NCBI GenBank assembly: GCA_902561015.1
Contig: CACENB010000005.1
Span: 1-57,545, forward strand
Reading direction: 5' to 3'
Length of the DNA stretch: 57,545 nt
Source of the DNA: an uncultured Pelagibacteraceae bacterium
GTDB lineage: Bacteria > Pseudomonadota > Alphaproteobacteria > Pelagibacterales > Pelagibacteraceae
Both the position numbers and the translations under genes were made by a program. Positions 8,693 through 17,958 of this stretch are shown piece after piece. Under the pieces are notes generated by a model, which worked only from the letters and a program-made list of their open reading frames with translations, searched no databases and was not told where the DNA came from. Position 1 is the stretch's first letter, and the number at the start of each line of letters is the position of its first letter.

Positions 8693-11029
8693 ATGAGTAG
8701 AATTTTAAAAAAAATATTTATTGGTATTATTGGTATTTCGCTAATTACCTTTACATTAATCATGGTAATTTTGTGGAATTTTTCAAATAATATCCCTGAT
8801 TATAAGTTTTTAAAGAACTATAAACCACCAGTATCGAGTAAAGTGTATTCAGGAAATGGTGAATTAGTATCTGACTTCTCAAAAGAAAAAAGAATATTTG
8901 TTCCCTATAGTTCCATTCCACAAAAAGTTATTAATGCTTTTTTATCTGCCGAAGATAAAAACTTTTTTTCACATCCTGGTGTAGATGCTAAAGGAGTTCT
9001 TCGAGCAATTATTAACAATATTGGTAATATATTTACTTCAAAAAGATTAGAGGGAGCATCTACGATTACGCAGCAAGTAGCAAAGAATTTTTTATTGACT
9101 AATGAAGTAAGCATAAATAGAAAAATTAAAGAGGCAATTCTTGCATTTAGAATTGAAAGAGCACTTTCGAAGGAAAGAATACTTGAGTTATACTTGAATC
9201 AAATCTATTTGGGAAGTGGTGCATACGGGGTGGCAGCAGCTAGTTTAGAATATTTTGATAAATCAATAAAAGAACTAAATTATGTTGAGTCTGCGATGCT
9301 AGCAGCACTACCTAAGGCACCAAGTAAATATAACCCATACCGCAATTTGGACTTAGCTAAATTCAGAAGAGATTTAGTATTAAAAAATTTATTAGAAAAT
9401 AATTTTATTAACTCAAATCAATATAAAAATTTTAAATCTCAAAAAATCCAACTTAAAAAAGCGAAAAAAGTTTTCCTTGAAGATGCTCAATATTACATTG
9501 AGGATGTGAGGAAAAATGTAATTGAAACCTTAACTTATGAGAAAGTTTACAAACAAGGATTTAATATCAATACACCTATCAATTTAGAATTACAAAAAAT
9601 TGCTACTACATCACTAAGAGAGGGATTAATTGAGTATGATAAAAGAAAAGGTTGGAGAGGACCAATAAAGAATAAAAAATTTAACAAAAATTGGATTAAT
9701 GATCTTGATAAGTACGAAATAGAAAAGTCGATAAACTGGAAAATAGCGATAATAAAAAAAATAAATAAATTTTCTGCTGAAATAGAAACTAAAGATAAAT
9801 TAAAAGGCTTTATAAAATACCAAGATATAACTTGGACTAAAAAAGAATTTGATGATTTATTAAAAGTTGGAGACGTCGTTTACGTAGAGCAAATTTCAGA
9901 AAACAATTTTAGTCTTCAACAAATTCCTAAAATTAATGGAGGTATCGTTGTTATGGATCCCTACACTGGAAGAGTAATGGCTATTTCAGGGGGTTTTAGT
10001 TTTAAAAATAGTGAGTTTAATAGAGCTTCACAAGCCTTAAGGCAACCAGGATCAGCTTTTAAACCTTTTGTATATGCTTTAGCTTTAGAAAATAATTTCA
10101 CCCCTTCGTCTTTAGTTTTAGATGCACCTCTAGTTTTAGATCAAGGATCAGATTTGAAGATGTGGAAGCCTGAAAATTATGGAAAAAAATTTTATGGTCC
10201 TTCTACTTTAAGAATAGGCTTAGAAAAATCTAGAAATTTGATGACGGTTCGAATTGCACAAAAAATAGGCATAAAAAATTTGGCTAAATTTTCTAAAAAT
10301 CTTGGTATATATGATGAACCTGACGAACTTTTATCGATATCCTTAGGTTCTGCAGAAACCACACTATTGAAACTTACCTCTGCTTATTCTGCTTTCGTTA
10401 ATGGAGGCAAGTTAGTAACACCAATTTTAATTGATCGTATTCAAGATAGTGAGGGAAATACGATTTTAAATAATGAAAAAAGAAATTGTAGTAATTGTGA
10501 TATGATTTCATTCACCGGAAGCGCTTATCCTGAAATTAAAGATACTTATAAACAAATTTTCTCACCTCAAACAGCTTATCAAGTTACTTCGTTATTAGAG
10601 GGAGTAGTTAAAAGAGGAACTGGAAAAAAATTAAGAGATCTTAACTTAAATCTAGCAGGCAAAACTGGTACAACTAACGAAAATACTGACACATGGTTTA
10701 TTGGTTTTACATCAAACTTGGTTATAGGTGTTTATGTAGGAATGGATAATCCTGAACCCTTAGGTAAGTTTGAAACTGGTTCAAAAACAGCTTTACCAAT
10801 ATTTAAAAAATTTGTTGAAAGAGCTGTGAAAAAATCAGATGCGAGACCGTTTAAAGTATCAAAAGGCATTACAATGATGGTAGTTGATCAATTAACTGGA
10901 CAAAAAGCTAAATTTACATCAAAGAATACAATTTTAGAGGCTTATAAAAGCAAAAATGTAATTGATGGAAAAATATTATATTCAAATAATAATAGATTAG
11001 ATACTAATAATATATTAAAGTTTTATTAA
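8693..11029 (+). CDS. mrcA: Class A penicillin-binding protein 1A
   Basis: Bifunctional peptidoglycan glycosyltransferase/DD-transpeptidase, 778 residues. An N-terminal transmembrane anchor (about 8-30) precedes the GT51 domain, with the catalytic SAEDKNFFSHPGVD and EGASTITQQVAKNFLL, RKIKEAILA and YLNQIYLGSGAYGVAAAS. An OB-like insertion around 320-410 is followed by the transpeptidase with SAFK (RQPGSAFKPFVYA), the SRN triad and KTGTT (LAGKTGTTNENTDTWF). All catalytic motifs are intact. A TATAAT at 8678-8683 leaves a very short or no leader. The TAA stop overlaps the ATG of prfB. Confidence 0.96.
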   Translation: MSRILKKIFIGIIGISLITFTLIMVILWNFSNNIPDYKFLKNYKPPVSSKVYSGNGELVSDFSKEKRIFVPYSSIPQKVINAFLSAEDKNFFSHPGVDAKGVLRAIINNIGNIFTSKRLEGASTITQQVAKNFLLTNEVSINRKIKEAILAFRIERALSKERILELYLNQIYLGSGAYGVAAASLEYFDKSIKELNYVESAMLAALPKAPSKYNPYRNLDLAKFRRDLVLKNLLENNFINSNQYKNFKSQKIQLKKAKKVFLEDAQYYIEDVRKNVIETLTYEKVYKQGFNINTPINLELQKIATTSLREGLIEYDKRKGWRGPIKNKKFNKNWINDLDKYEIEKSINWKIAIIKKINKFSAEIETKDKLKGFIKYQDITWTKKEFDDLLKVGDVVYVEQISENNFSLQQIPKINGGIVVMDPYTGRVMAISGGFSFKNSEFNRASQALRQPGSAFKPFVYALALENNFTPSSLVLDAPLVLDQGSDLKMWKPENYGKKFYGPSTLRIGLEKSRNLMTVRIAQKIGIKNLAKFSKNLGIYDEPDELLSISLGSAETTLLKLTSAYSAFVNGGKLVTPILIDRIQDSEGNTILNNEKRNCSNCDMISFTGSAYPEIKDTYKQIFSPQTAYQVTSLLEGVVKRGTGKKLRDLNLNLAGKTGTTNENTDTWFIGFTSNLVIGVYVGMDNPEPLGKFETGSKTALPIFKKFVERAVKKSDARPFKVSKGITMMVVDQLTGQKAKFTSKNTILEAYKSKNVIDGKILYSNNNRLDTNNILKFY

Positions 11030-12124
11030 TGGACTCAAAATACTTAGATTTTAAAAGAGATATTGAAAAAATTAATCAAAGAGTGAAGGAGTATCTTTGA
11101 AAAGAATGATATCTATAAAAAATTAGAAAGCCACAATAAAAAGATACTTGATGTAAATTTTTGGAAAGATAAATCAAACTCTCAAAAAATTATTAAAGAA
11201 AAAAAATTGTATGAAGAATTAGTAAGTTCTTACGAAAAATCTATTAATAATTTAAAAGACTTTGATGAACTAAATAAATTGGCTATTGAAGAAAGAAACA
11301 CAAATTTTCAAAATGAATTATTAAAAAATATTATAGATTTGAGGGTATTAGTAAAAAAAAATGAGATAAGATGTTTTTTGTCAAGTGAAGTAGATTCTCT
11401 TGATTGCTATATAGAGATACATGCAGGTGCGGGTGGTACAGAAAGTCAGGATTGGGCAGAAATGTTGAGGAGAATGTATCTAAAATGGTCTGTTCAAAAA
11501 AAGTTTAAGTCAAGTTTGATCAGTGAACACAAAGGTGACGAAGCAGGTATTAAATCATCTACAATTAAAATTGAGGGGGATTATATTTTTGGATGGTTAA
11601 AAAAAGAGTCAGGTATTCATAGACTGGTAAGAATTTCACCGTTCGACTCTGGCGCCAGAAGACACACAAGTTTCGCAAGCGTTTGGGTTTACCCAGTTGT
11701 AGATGAAAACATCAATATAGAAATATTGGATAAAGATTTAAGAATTGATACATATCGTTCGAGTGGAGCAGGCGGACAACACGTTAATACGACAGATAGT
11801 GCCGTAAGAATCACTCATATACCTACAAAAATTGTTGTTCAGTGCCAAAATGAGAGATCTCAACATAAAAATAAAGAAACATGTTTAAATATGCTTAAAG
11901 CAAGACTTTATGATTATGAAATAAAAAAAAAAGAAAAAGAAAATCAAAGTCATGAATCTATAAAATCAGAAATTGGATGGGGTCATCAGATTAGATCTTA
12001 TGTTTTACAACCTTATAGACTTGTTAAGGACAATAGGTCAAATCATGAAAGTTCAGATCCAGATAAAGTATTAAATGGAGATATTGATCAGTTTCTAGAG
12101 AAATCATTGTATCAAGATATATGA
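11029..12124 (+). CDS. prfB: Peptide chain release factor 2, programmed +1 frameshift
   Basis: Recognises UGA and UAA stop codons and triggers peptide release. The ORF track shows only the part from 11207, but the gene starts at the ATG at 11029, reads 23 codons (MDSKYLDFKRDIEKINQRVKEYL) to an in-frame TGA at 11098-11100, and continues after a +1 shift with EKNDIYKKLESHNKKILDV. The joined protein is about 364 residues, matching E. coli RF2. The peptidyl-hydrolysis motif GAGGQ is in SSGAGGQHVNTTDSAVR. The ATG overlaps the PBP stop, and the 3' end overlaps the AsmA-like gene by 4 bases. Confidence 0.96.
11086..11100 (+). promoter_or_regulatory. prfB: prfB programmed +1 frameshift signal
   Basis: The sequence AAGGAG TAT CTT TGA A contains the classic elements: an internal Shine-Dalgarno-like AAGGAG, a three-base spacer, the slippery CTT codon and an in-frame TGA. 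It differs from the E. coli AGG GGG TAT CTT TGA C mainly in the Shine-Dalgarno part and in the base after the stop (A rather than C). Low RF2 slows termination at TGA and favours slippage of the CTT tRNA to TTT, so RF2 controls its own level. Confidence 0.95.
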
Positions 12125-14322
12125 AAATAATTTCAAAAATTACAATAATATTTACCCTAGTTACTACTATATTTTTAACTTATTTTAGTTTTGTAGGAAT
12201 TGAAACAGATAAACTTAACAATCAAATAAAAAGTAAATTAACAAGTGTAAATAAGAATCTCGACCTTGAACTAAAGCAAATAAATTTAAAGCTTAACCCA
12301 TTAGAACTAAAAATAAACGTAAAAATCTTAGGCGCGAAAATTAAAAGTAGAAAAGAAGTCTTAGAAACCGAAAGCATCAAAACTAAAATATCTTTAATTT
12401 CTTTTTTTAAAGATGAATTCGTGATTAAAAATCTTGATATTTCAACTAAGTTTATGGATATTGGTGATTTAATATCATTTACAAAAACTTTTAACAACAA
12501 CCCAAAATTAATAATTTTTGAAAAACTTCTTCATGTTAAAGGTTTTATTTTAGCAGATTTAAAAATTAATTTCGATAATAAAGGAAATATAAAAAATAAT
12601 TACTTTGCGAAAGGATACGTCAAAGATGCAAAATTAAGTTTGCTTAAAGATTATAAATTACATGATTTAAATTTTGTATTTAAAATTGAAAAAGATAACT
12701 TTGAGATTCAAGATATTGAATTTATGTTCAATGATATTAATTTTATATCAGATACAGTAAATTTAAAAAGAAATAAACTAGGATATACCTTGAAAGGAAA
12801 CCTCGATAATAAGCTTGTTGAATTAAATAATAAAAACTTTGCTTTATTGAAGGAAAGATTTATCCCAGATTTGGGTGTTGAAAAAATAATTTTTGGCTCG
12901 AAAAATGAATTTTCGTTCAATTTAGATAAAAATTTTAAAATTTCAAATGAGTATATACTTTCTAATATTGATATTAAAAAATTTCGAATAACAAATAATT
13001 TTAAATTAAAAAATATTTTCCCAAAAATTAATGATAAAATTTTTATTGAAAATAATAATTTAAAAATAGAATATAATAAAAGCAATTTTTATATTGAAGG
13101 AAACGGTGATATTTATCTACAAAATAATAAAGATTATATTGATTTTAAAGTTGAAAAAAAAAATCAATTAATAAATTTCGAGGGTTTAATAAAATTAGAC
13201 AAAGATCCTTTCATCATAGATTTCTTAAACTTTAAAAAAGATCAAAATTATGAAACAAAAATTAAATTTAATGGATATAGGGATGTTACAAAAAAAATTT
13301 TTCTAAAATCGATTAGGCTCGATGAAAATAAAAACACTATTGAGGCAAAAAATATCCAACTTTCCTCTAAATTTAAGATAAAAAGTATTAACAATATTAA
13401 TGCTGATTATGTAGACATCCAAGATCAAAGAAATATTTTTAACATAAAAAAAACTAATAATAAATATGTATTACAGGGCAGTAGTTTTAATGGGGATAAC
13501 TTAGTTGAAAATATTTTGGTTGGTGATGAGAATAAAGATTATTTTAATGAAGATTTTGAACTAATTCTCAAAATAAAAAAAGTTCGTTTAGATAACGAGT
13601 TTAATTTAAAAAATTTATCCGGTAATTTAAAATTTAAAAAACAAAAATTGTTTGAAGCAAATCTAAAAGGAGATTTTACAAACCAAAAAGAGATGAAATT
13701 TACAGTTATTACAAAAGATAACAAAACTATCACTACTTTATTTTTAGATTTTGCTAAACCAATAGTTAAAAAATATAAATTTATTAAAGGGTTTGATGAT
13801 GGGATTTTAGATTTTTATAGTATTAGAGATGGTGATGTTTCTAATTCTACTCTAAAAATCTATGATTTTAAGTTAAAAGAACTTCCAACTTTAACTAAAT
13901 TGCTAACTCTTGCTTCTCTACAAGGTATTGCTGACATTTTGTCTGGTGAGGGAATAAGATTTGATGAATTTGAGATGAAGTTTGAAAATAAAAAAAAGTT
14001 AATGACTATAAATGAAATCTATGCAATTGGTCCTGCGATATCTGTATTGATGAATGGATACGTCGAAAAAGATAAGTTGATAAGCCTGAGAGGGACATTG
14101 GTTCCAGCAACTACAATTAATAAAGCAATAGGTACTATCCCTGTTTTGGGGAAAATATTAGTTGGCTCCAAGACTGGGGAGGGAGTTTTTGGTGTAAGTT
14201 TTAAGGTTAAAGGTCCACCTACAAATTTAGAGACATCTGTTAACCCAATTAAGACTTTAACTCCAAGATTTATAACAAGAACTCTAGAAAAAATTAAAAA
14301 AACTAACTCAATTGGATTCTAA
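12121..14322 (+). CDS. AsmA/YhdP-like envelope protein
   Basis: A 733-residue protein with an N-terminal transmembrane helix (about 5-25) and a long beta-strand-rich, Asn/Lys-rich periplasmic part. The conserved C-terminal region (about 580-730) has LTLASLQGIADILSGEGIRFDEF, LRGTLVPATTINKAIGTIPVLG and GEGVFGVSFKVKGPP, typical of the AsmA-like C-terminal domain of YhdP-type proteins. These bridge inner and outer membranes and are implicated in phospholipid transport; that role here is inferred from the family. Its ATG overlaps the prfB stop (ATGA), and its end overlaps convergent tyrS by 20 bases. Confidence 0.85.
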   Translation: MKIISKITIIFTLVTTIFLTYFSFVGIETDKLNNQIKSKLTSVNKNLDLELKQINLKLNPLELKINVKILGAKIKSRKEVLETESIKTKISLISFFKDEFVIKNLDISTKFMDIGDLISFTKTFNNNPKLIIFEKLLHVKGFILADLKINFDNKGNIKNNYFAKGYVKDAKLSLLKDYKLHDLNFVFKIEKDNFEIQDIEFMFNDINFISDTVNLKRNKLGYTLKGNLDNKLVELNNKNFALLKERFIPDLGVEKIIFGSKNEFSFNLDKNFKISNEYILSNIDIKKFRITNNFKLKNIFPKINDKIFIENNNLKIEYNKSNFYIEGNGDIYLQNNKDYIDFKVEKKNQLINFEGLIKLDKDPFIIDFLNFKKDQNYETKIKFNGYRDVTKKIFLKSIRLDENKNTIEAKNIQLSSKFKIKSINNINADYVDIQDQRNIFNIKKTNNKYVLQGSSFNGDNLVENILVGDENKDYFNEDFELILKIKKVRLDNEFNLKNLSGNLKFKKQKLFEANLKGDFTNQKEMKFTVITKDNKTITTLFLDFAKPIVKKYKFIKGFDDGILDFYSIRDGDVSNSTLKIYDFKLKELPTLTKLLTLASLQGIADILSGEGIRFDEFEMKFENKKKLMTINEIYAIGPAISVLMNGYVEKDKLISLRGTLVPATTINKAIGTIPVLGKILVGSKTGEGVFGVSFKVKGPPTNLETSVNPIKTLTPRFITRTLEKIKKTNSIGF

Positions 14323-15532
14323 TATGTCTTTTTTTTCCAATCGATAATTTTAAATAGTTATCTTTAAAAATTTTATCTGAAATTATAAACTTTTCATCTT
14401 CAATAATTTGATTGTTTATTTTGACCGCTTTCCCTTTAATTAATCTCCTTACTTCACTTTTTGATTGCTCAAATTTTGCTAAAACCACTAAATCAATTAT
14501 ATTTATATTTTCATTCAATATTCTTTTACTTAATTCAATTGATGGAAGACTTGAACCTGAAGAATTATCTGAAAATGCTTCTATTGCGATTTTTTCTGAT
14601 TTTAATGACTCTTTTTCACCATGAAGCATTTCAGTTGTTTTATTTGCAAGTAAAATTTTTAACTGATTTATATTTTGGTCACTAAAGTTTTCAATTTCTT
14701 GAATTTCAATATCCGTGAAAAATTTTAAGAATTTTTTTACATCTCTATCATCTGTATTTCGCCAAAATTGCCAATAGTCGTATGGTGAGATAAATTTTTT
14801 ATCAAGCCAAACCGCGCCATCAGCAGTCTTACCCATCTTAGCTCCACTTGCTAAAGTAATCAATGGTGTGGTTAAACCAAAAGCTTCTTTATCAGAATAT
14901 TTTTTGATTAAATCAACACCATTGATTATATTTCCCCACTGGTCTGACCCACCTATTTGCAATATGCAATTTTCTTTATTGTTTAATTCTAAAAAATCGT
15001 ATGCCTGGAGTATCATATAATTGAACTCCATGTAACTCAATGACTGTTCTCTTTCCAAACGTGTTTTAACACTATCAAATGATAGCATTTTATTTATAGT
15101 AAAGTGTTTACCAATTTTTCTTAAAAAATTAATATAGTTTAGGTTCTTTAACCATTTATAATTATCCACAAATATTGGTTTAGTTTTCTTATTTTTTTTA
15201 TCTAAAAATTTTTCTAGTATTTTTTTAATATTTTTTGAATTTTTTAAAATCTCTTTTTCAGATAGCAATTTACGTGTTTTATCTTTTCCAGATGGGTCCC
15301 CAATTCTTGTGGTACCCCCTCCTAATAACACTATTGGTCTATGACCATGCTTTTGGAGAAGCCTTAAACACATTATTTGAAGTAAACTACCCACATGAAG
15401 ACTTTCAGCAGTGCAATCAAAACCTATATATGCTGAAATTTTTTTTTTGTCTAATAACTCTGATAGCTCTTTCTCACTAGTACATTGATAAAAAAAACCT
15501 CTTTCTTTAAATTCTTTTAAAAATTTATTCAT
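14303..15532 (-). CDS. tyrS: Tyrosyl-tRNA synthetase
   Basis: Class I aminoacyl-tRNA synthetase, 409 residues. The HIGH-type signature is in DCTAESLHVGSLLQI, followed by GGGTTRIGDPSGKDKTRKLL. Tyrosine-binding QAYDF and GGSDQWGNI are present, and the KMSKS loop reads KMGKT in GAKMGKTADGAVWLD, a common TyrRS variant. The last 65 residues form an S4-like RNA-binding domain (SKSEVRRLIKGKAVKINNQ). It is transcribed against the AsmA-like gene and overlaps its 3' end. Confidence 0.96.
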   Translation of the reverse strand: MNKFLKEFKERGFFYQCTSEKELSELLDKKKISAYIGFDCTAESLHVGSLLQIMCLRLLQKHGHRPIVLLGGGTTRIGDPSGKDKTRKLLSEKEILKNSKNIKKILEKFLDKKNKKTKPIFVDNYKWLKNLNYINFLRKIGKHFTINKMLSFDSVKTRLEREQSLSYMEFNYMILQAYDFLELNNKENCILQIGGSDQWGNIINGVDLIKKYSDKEAFGLTTPLITLASGAKMGKTADGAVWLDKKFISPYDYWQFWRNTDDRDVKKFLKFFTDIEIQEIENFSDQNINQLKILLANKTTEMLHGEKESLKSEKIAIEAFSDNSSGSSLPSIELSKRILNENINIIDLVVLAKFEQSKSEVRRLIKGKAVKINNQIIEDEKFIISDKIFKDNYLKLSIGKKRHIRIQLS

Positions 15533-15579
15533 AAGTTTATAGTCTTACAATATACAAATTTTTTTAAAAAAAAATAATA

Positions 15580-16743
15580 ATGGGTAAGTTATATACAGTA
15601 TTAGGATTAATGAGCGGAACTTCAATGGATGGAGTAGATGCATCTATTATAAAATCTGATGGTGAGCGTGTATATTCAGCTTTATTTGACAGGTATTTTG
15701 AGTATGGGCATAAAATAAGACAAAAAATACTTGATATTAGAGCAAAAATTTTAGTTCCAGATCACCTTATTAAACATGAAGGCGAAATTAAAGATATCGA
15801 AAGAGAAATTACACTCTTCCATTCAAATGTAGTTAAGGAAATTTTAAATAACAATAAAATAGATGTAGATCTATTAGGCTTTCACGGACAAACGATATTT
15901 CACGATAGTAAAAAAAAAATTACTAAACAATTAGGTGATGGAAAACTCTTATCACAATTAACAAAAAAAAAGGTAGTTTATAATTTTAGACAAAACGATT
16001 TAAAAAATGGGGGTCAGGGTGCTCCATTAACACCTATTTTTCATAACTTAATTGCAAATAAATATTTAAAAGAAAAATTGGATAAATCTTATTCTATTAA
16101 TTTTGTTAATATTGGAGGAATTTCAAATATTACACAAACAGTTAAATGGGATGAATTAGATAAAAAAAAAAATTATATAAAAGCATGTGACATAGCTCCA
16201 GGAAATTGTTTGATAGATGAGTGGGTTAGAAAAAAATCAAAAAAAAAATATGATATAGATGGAACACTAGCAAGTATTGGTAAAACAGATGAATTAATTC
16301 TAAATCAAGCTTTAGAAAATTTTAATATTAGTCCACCTTATAAAGATTCATTAGATATAAAAGATTTTGATATATCTTTTGCAAAAGGTCTTTCTTTAGA
16401 AGATGGAACATCTACTTTAGCAGATTTTACATCATCACAAATTTCAAAAGCTCTCAAATATTTTAAAGACCCAAAAAAAAATACGATATTTTTGGTTTGT
16501 GGTGGAGGTAGAAAAAATAAATATTTAATGAAATCAATCTTCAGATCATTTGATATTATCAAAGACTCAAAAAAAATAAGCTTTTATCCTGTTGAGGAGT
16601 ATGGAATTGACGGTGACTTTGTAGAGTCACAAGCTTTTGGTTATCTTGCAATTAGATCTATTTTAAAATTACCTATTTCTTTTCCTAATACAACTGGATG
16701 TAAAAAACCAATTTCTGGAGGCGAGATAATTCAGAATTTTTAA
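15580..16743 (+). CDS. anmK: Anhydro-N-acetylmuramic acid kinase
   Basis: Phosphorylates and opens 1,6-anhydro-N-acetylmuramic acid during recycling of cell wall turnover products. The 387 residues show the family start GLMSGTSMDGVDASII, LLGFHGQTIFHD, QLGDGKLLSQLT, VVYNFRQNDLKNGGQGAPLTP, VNIGGISNIT, PGNCLIDEW and VCGGGRKNKYLM, all expected positions of the ASKHA fold. Its end overlaps the convergent hydrolase by 4 bases. Confidence 0.95.
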   Translation: MGKLYTVLGLMSGTSMDGVDASIIKSDGERVYSALFDRYFEYGHKIRQKILDIRAKILVPDHLIKHEGEIKDIEREITLFHSNVVKEILNNNKIDVDLLGFHGQTIFHDSKKKITKQLGDGKLLSQLTKKKVVYNFRQNDLKNGGQGAPLTPIFHNLIANKYLKEKLDKSYSINFVNIGGISNITQTVKWDELDKKKNYIKACDIAPGNCLIDEWVRKKSKKKYDIDGTLASIGKTDELILNQALENFNISPPYKDSLDIKDFDISFAKGLSLEDGTSTLADFTSSQISKALKYFKDPKKNTIFLVCGGGRKNKYLMKSIFRSFDIIKDSKKISFYPVEEYGIDGDFVESQAFGYLAIRSILKLPISFPNTTGCKKPISGGEIIQNF

Positions 16744-17396
16744 TATAAAGCAGTTTCTTTTTTTATATATTTGTCTAAAACTTTAACTAAATTGACCTCA
16801 TTTTTTGAAAAAAAATGATTTGCATCTTGAACAGCTTGAAATTCAACTTTTATACCTTTTTGGTCACTCAGTCTTTTATTTAATTCATTAATATAATCAA
16901 CTGGCACTAGTTCATCTTTTTTTCCATAAACCATTAATCCAGAAGTCGGACAGGGTGATAAAAAAGAAAAATCGTAAACGTTTGGTTGAGGTGATATTGC
17001 GATGAATCTATTTATTTCTGGTCTTCTCATTAAAAGTTGCATTGCAATTAATGATCCAAAAGAAAAACCAGAGACCCAACACTGTGAATTATCGAAATTT
17101 TCCCTCTCTAGCCAATCTAATGCAGCAGCTGCATCAGCAAGTTCACCTTGTCCATTATCAAATTCCCCATCACTTTTTCCAACACCTCTAAAATTTACCC
17201 GACAAACAGAAAAGTTGTTATCCATAAAAGAGTGAAATGTTTCTACAACAACTTTATTATTCATTGTTCCTCCATACTGAGGATGTGGTTGTAATATTAA
17301 TGCTATTGGTGAAGTGCTTTTTTTACTTTTAAAATATTTAGCTTCGAGTCTTCCAGCAGGACCAGGAATAAAAATTTCTAAAATTTTATTATCCAT
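16740..17396 (-). CDS. Alpha/beta hydrolase (COG2945-like)
   Basis: A 218-residue single-domain alpha/beta hydrolase of the small dienelactone-hydrolase-like COG2945 type common in alphaproteobacteria. The catalytic serine is in SGFSFGSLIAMQ (G-x-S-x-G-type elbow), the acid in YGKKDELVPVDYI, and the histidine in DANHFFSKNE. ILQPHPQYGGTMNNKVV near residue 35 is a family hallmark and forms the oxyanion region. The substrate is unknown. It is divergent from iscR, and its promoter would share the 134-base gap that contains the IscR site. Confidence 0.85.
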   Translation of the reverse strand: MDNKILEIFIPGPAGRLEAKYFKSKKSTSPIALILQPHPQYGGTMNNKVVVETFHSFMDNNFSVCRVNFRGVGKSDGEFDNGQGELADAAAALDWLERENFDNSQCWVSGFSFGSLIAMQLLMRRPEINRFIAISPQPNVYDFSFLSPCPTSGLMVYGKKDELVPVDYINELNKRLSDQKGIKVEFQAVQDANHFFSKNEVNLVKVLDKYIKKETALY

Positions 17397-17478
17397 ATTT
17401 GTTATTGATAACTATTCTCAAAAAAAAATTAGACATATCACATGTGCGTGACAAATTGTTATTTTTTTTTGTTGTCAG

Positions 17479-17503
17479 ATACTTGACTAATTTAGTCAGG
17501 TTT
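17479..17503 (+). promoter_or_regulatory. Type 1 IscR binding site over the iscR-suf promoter
   Basis: The sequence TTGACTAATTTAGTCAGG and its flanks match the E. coli type 1 IscR consensus ATASYYGACTRWWWYAGTCRRSTAT at all but one of 25 positions by my count. TTGACT at 17483-17488 inside it can act as a -35 box, with an AT-rich TATATA about 16 bases downstream as -10. Binding of [2Fe-2S] IscR would therefore block its own promoter. The AGTC/GACT dyad is read directly; the regulatory meaning comes from the known family. Confidence 0.85.
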
Positions 17504-17530
17504 ATATATATCCTTGAAAAACAAGGACTT

Positions 17531-17956
17531 ATGAAACTAACATCTAAAGGCAGATATGCGGTAATGGCTTTGGTGGACCTTGCAAAATTTAATGATATTA
17601 ATCCAGTTTCTCTTAGAGACATATCGTTAAGGCAAGGCATTTCCCTAGATTATTTAGAACAAATTTTTTCTAAATTAAGAAAAAAAGCAATTGTTCAGAG
17701 TGTTAGAGGAAATCAGGGTGGCTATGTTTTGAATAAAAAAGCTAATGAAATAAAACTTACTAACATTTTTGATGCTGTTGATGAAAAAGTAAAAACTGTG
17801 CGATGTAAAAAAGAGTCAAAAAAAGGTTGTAATGGAAAACCTACAAAATGTTTGACTCATAATTTATGGGATGAACTTGAAAACCATATTAATGATTTTT
17901 TTGAGAAAAAAAGTTTAGAAGATTTAATAAAAGATAATATTGAGAGAAGAATTTAA
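17531..17956 (+). CDS. iscR: Rrf2-family Fe-S regulator IscR
   Basis: Transcription factor sensing Fe-S cluster status, 141 residues. The track start at 17399 adds 44 residues that read through the IscR site, so I use the ATG at 17531 ([18 protein letters not shown]), the standard Rrf2 beginning. A winged helix with [20 protein letters not shown] and [10 protein letters not shown] precedes three cysteines in [11 protein letters not shown] and [11 protein letters not shown], spaced C-x7-C-x6-C, the expected [2Fe-2S] ligands with slightly wider spacing than E. coli. sufB begins two bases after its stop, and the upstream site predicts autorepression of the whole suf run. Confidence 0.93.
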   Translation: MKLTSKGRYAVMALVDLAKFNDINPVSLRDISLRQGISLDYLEQIFSKLRKKAIVQSVRGNQGGYVLNKKANEIKLTNIFDAVDEKVKTVRCKKESKKGCNGKPTKCLTHNLWDELENHINDFFEKKSLEDLIKDNIERRI

Positions 17957-17958
17957 AG

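Noticed and set aside
11207-12124. prfB as a truncated gene or pseudogene
   Set aside because: The missing N terminus is present upstream in another frame with a canonical programmed frameshift site.
17399-17530. 44-residue N-terminal extension of IscR in the ORF track
   Set aside because: It runs through the IscR site and promoter, has no family similarity, and the standard Rrf2 start [14 protein letters not shown] lies at 17531.
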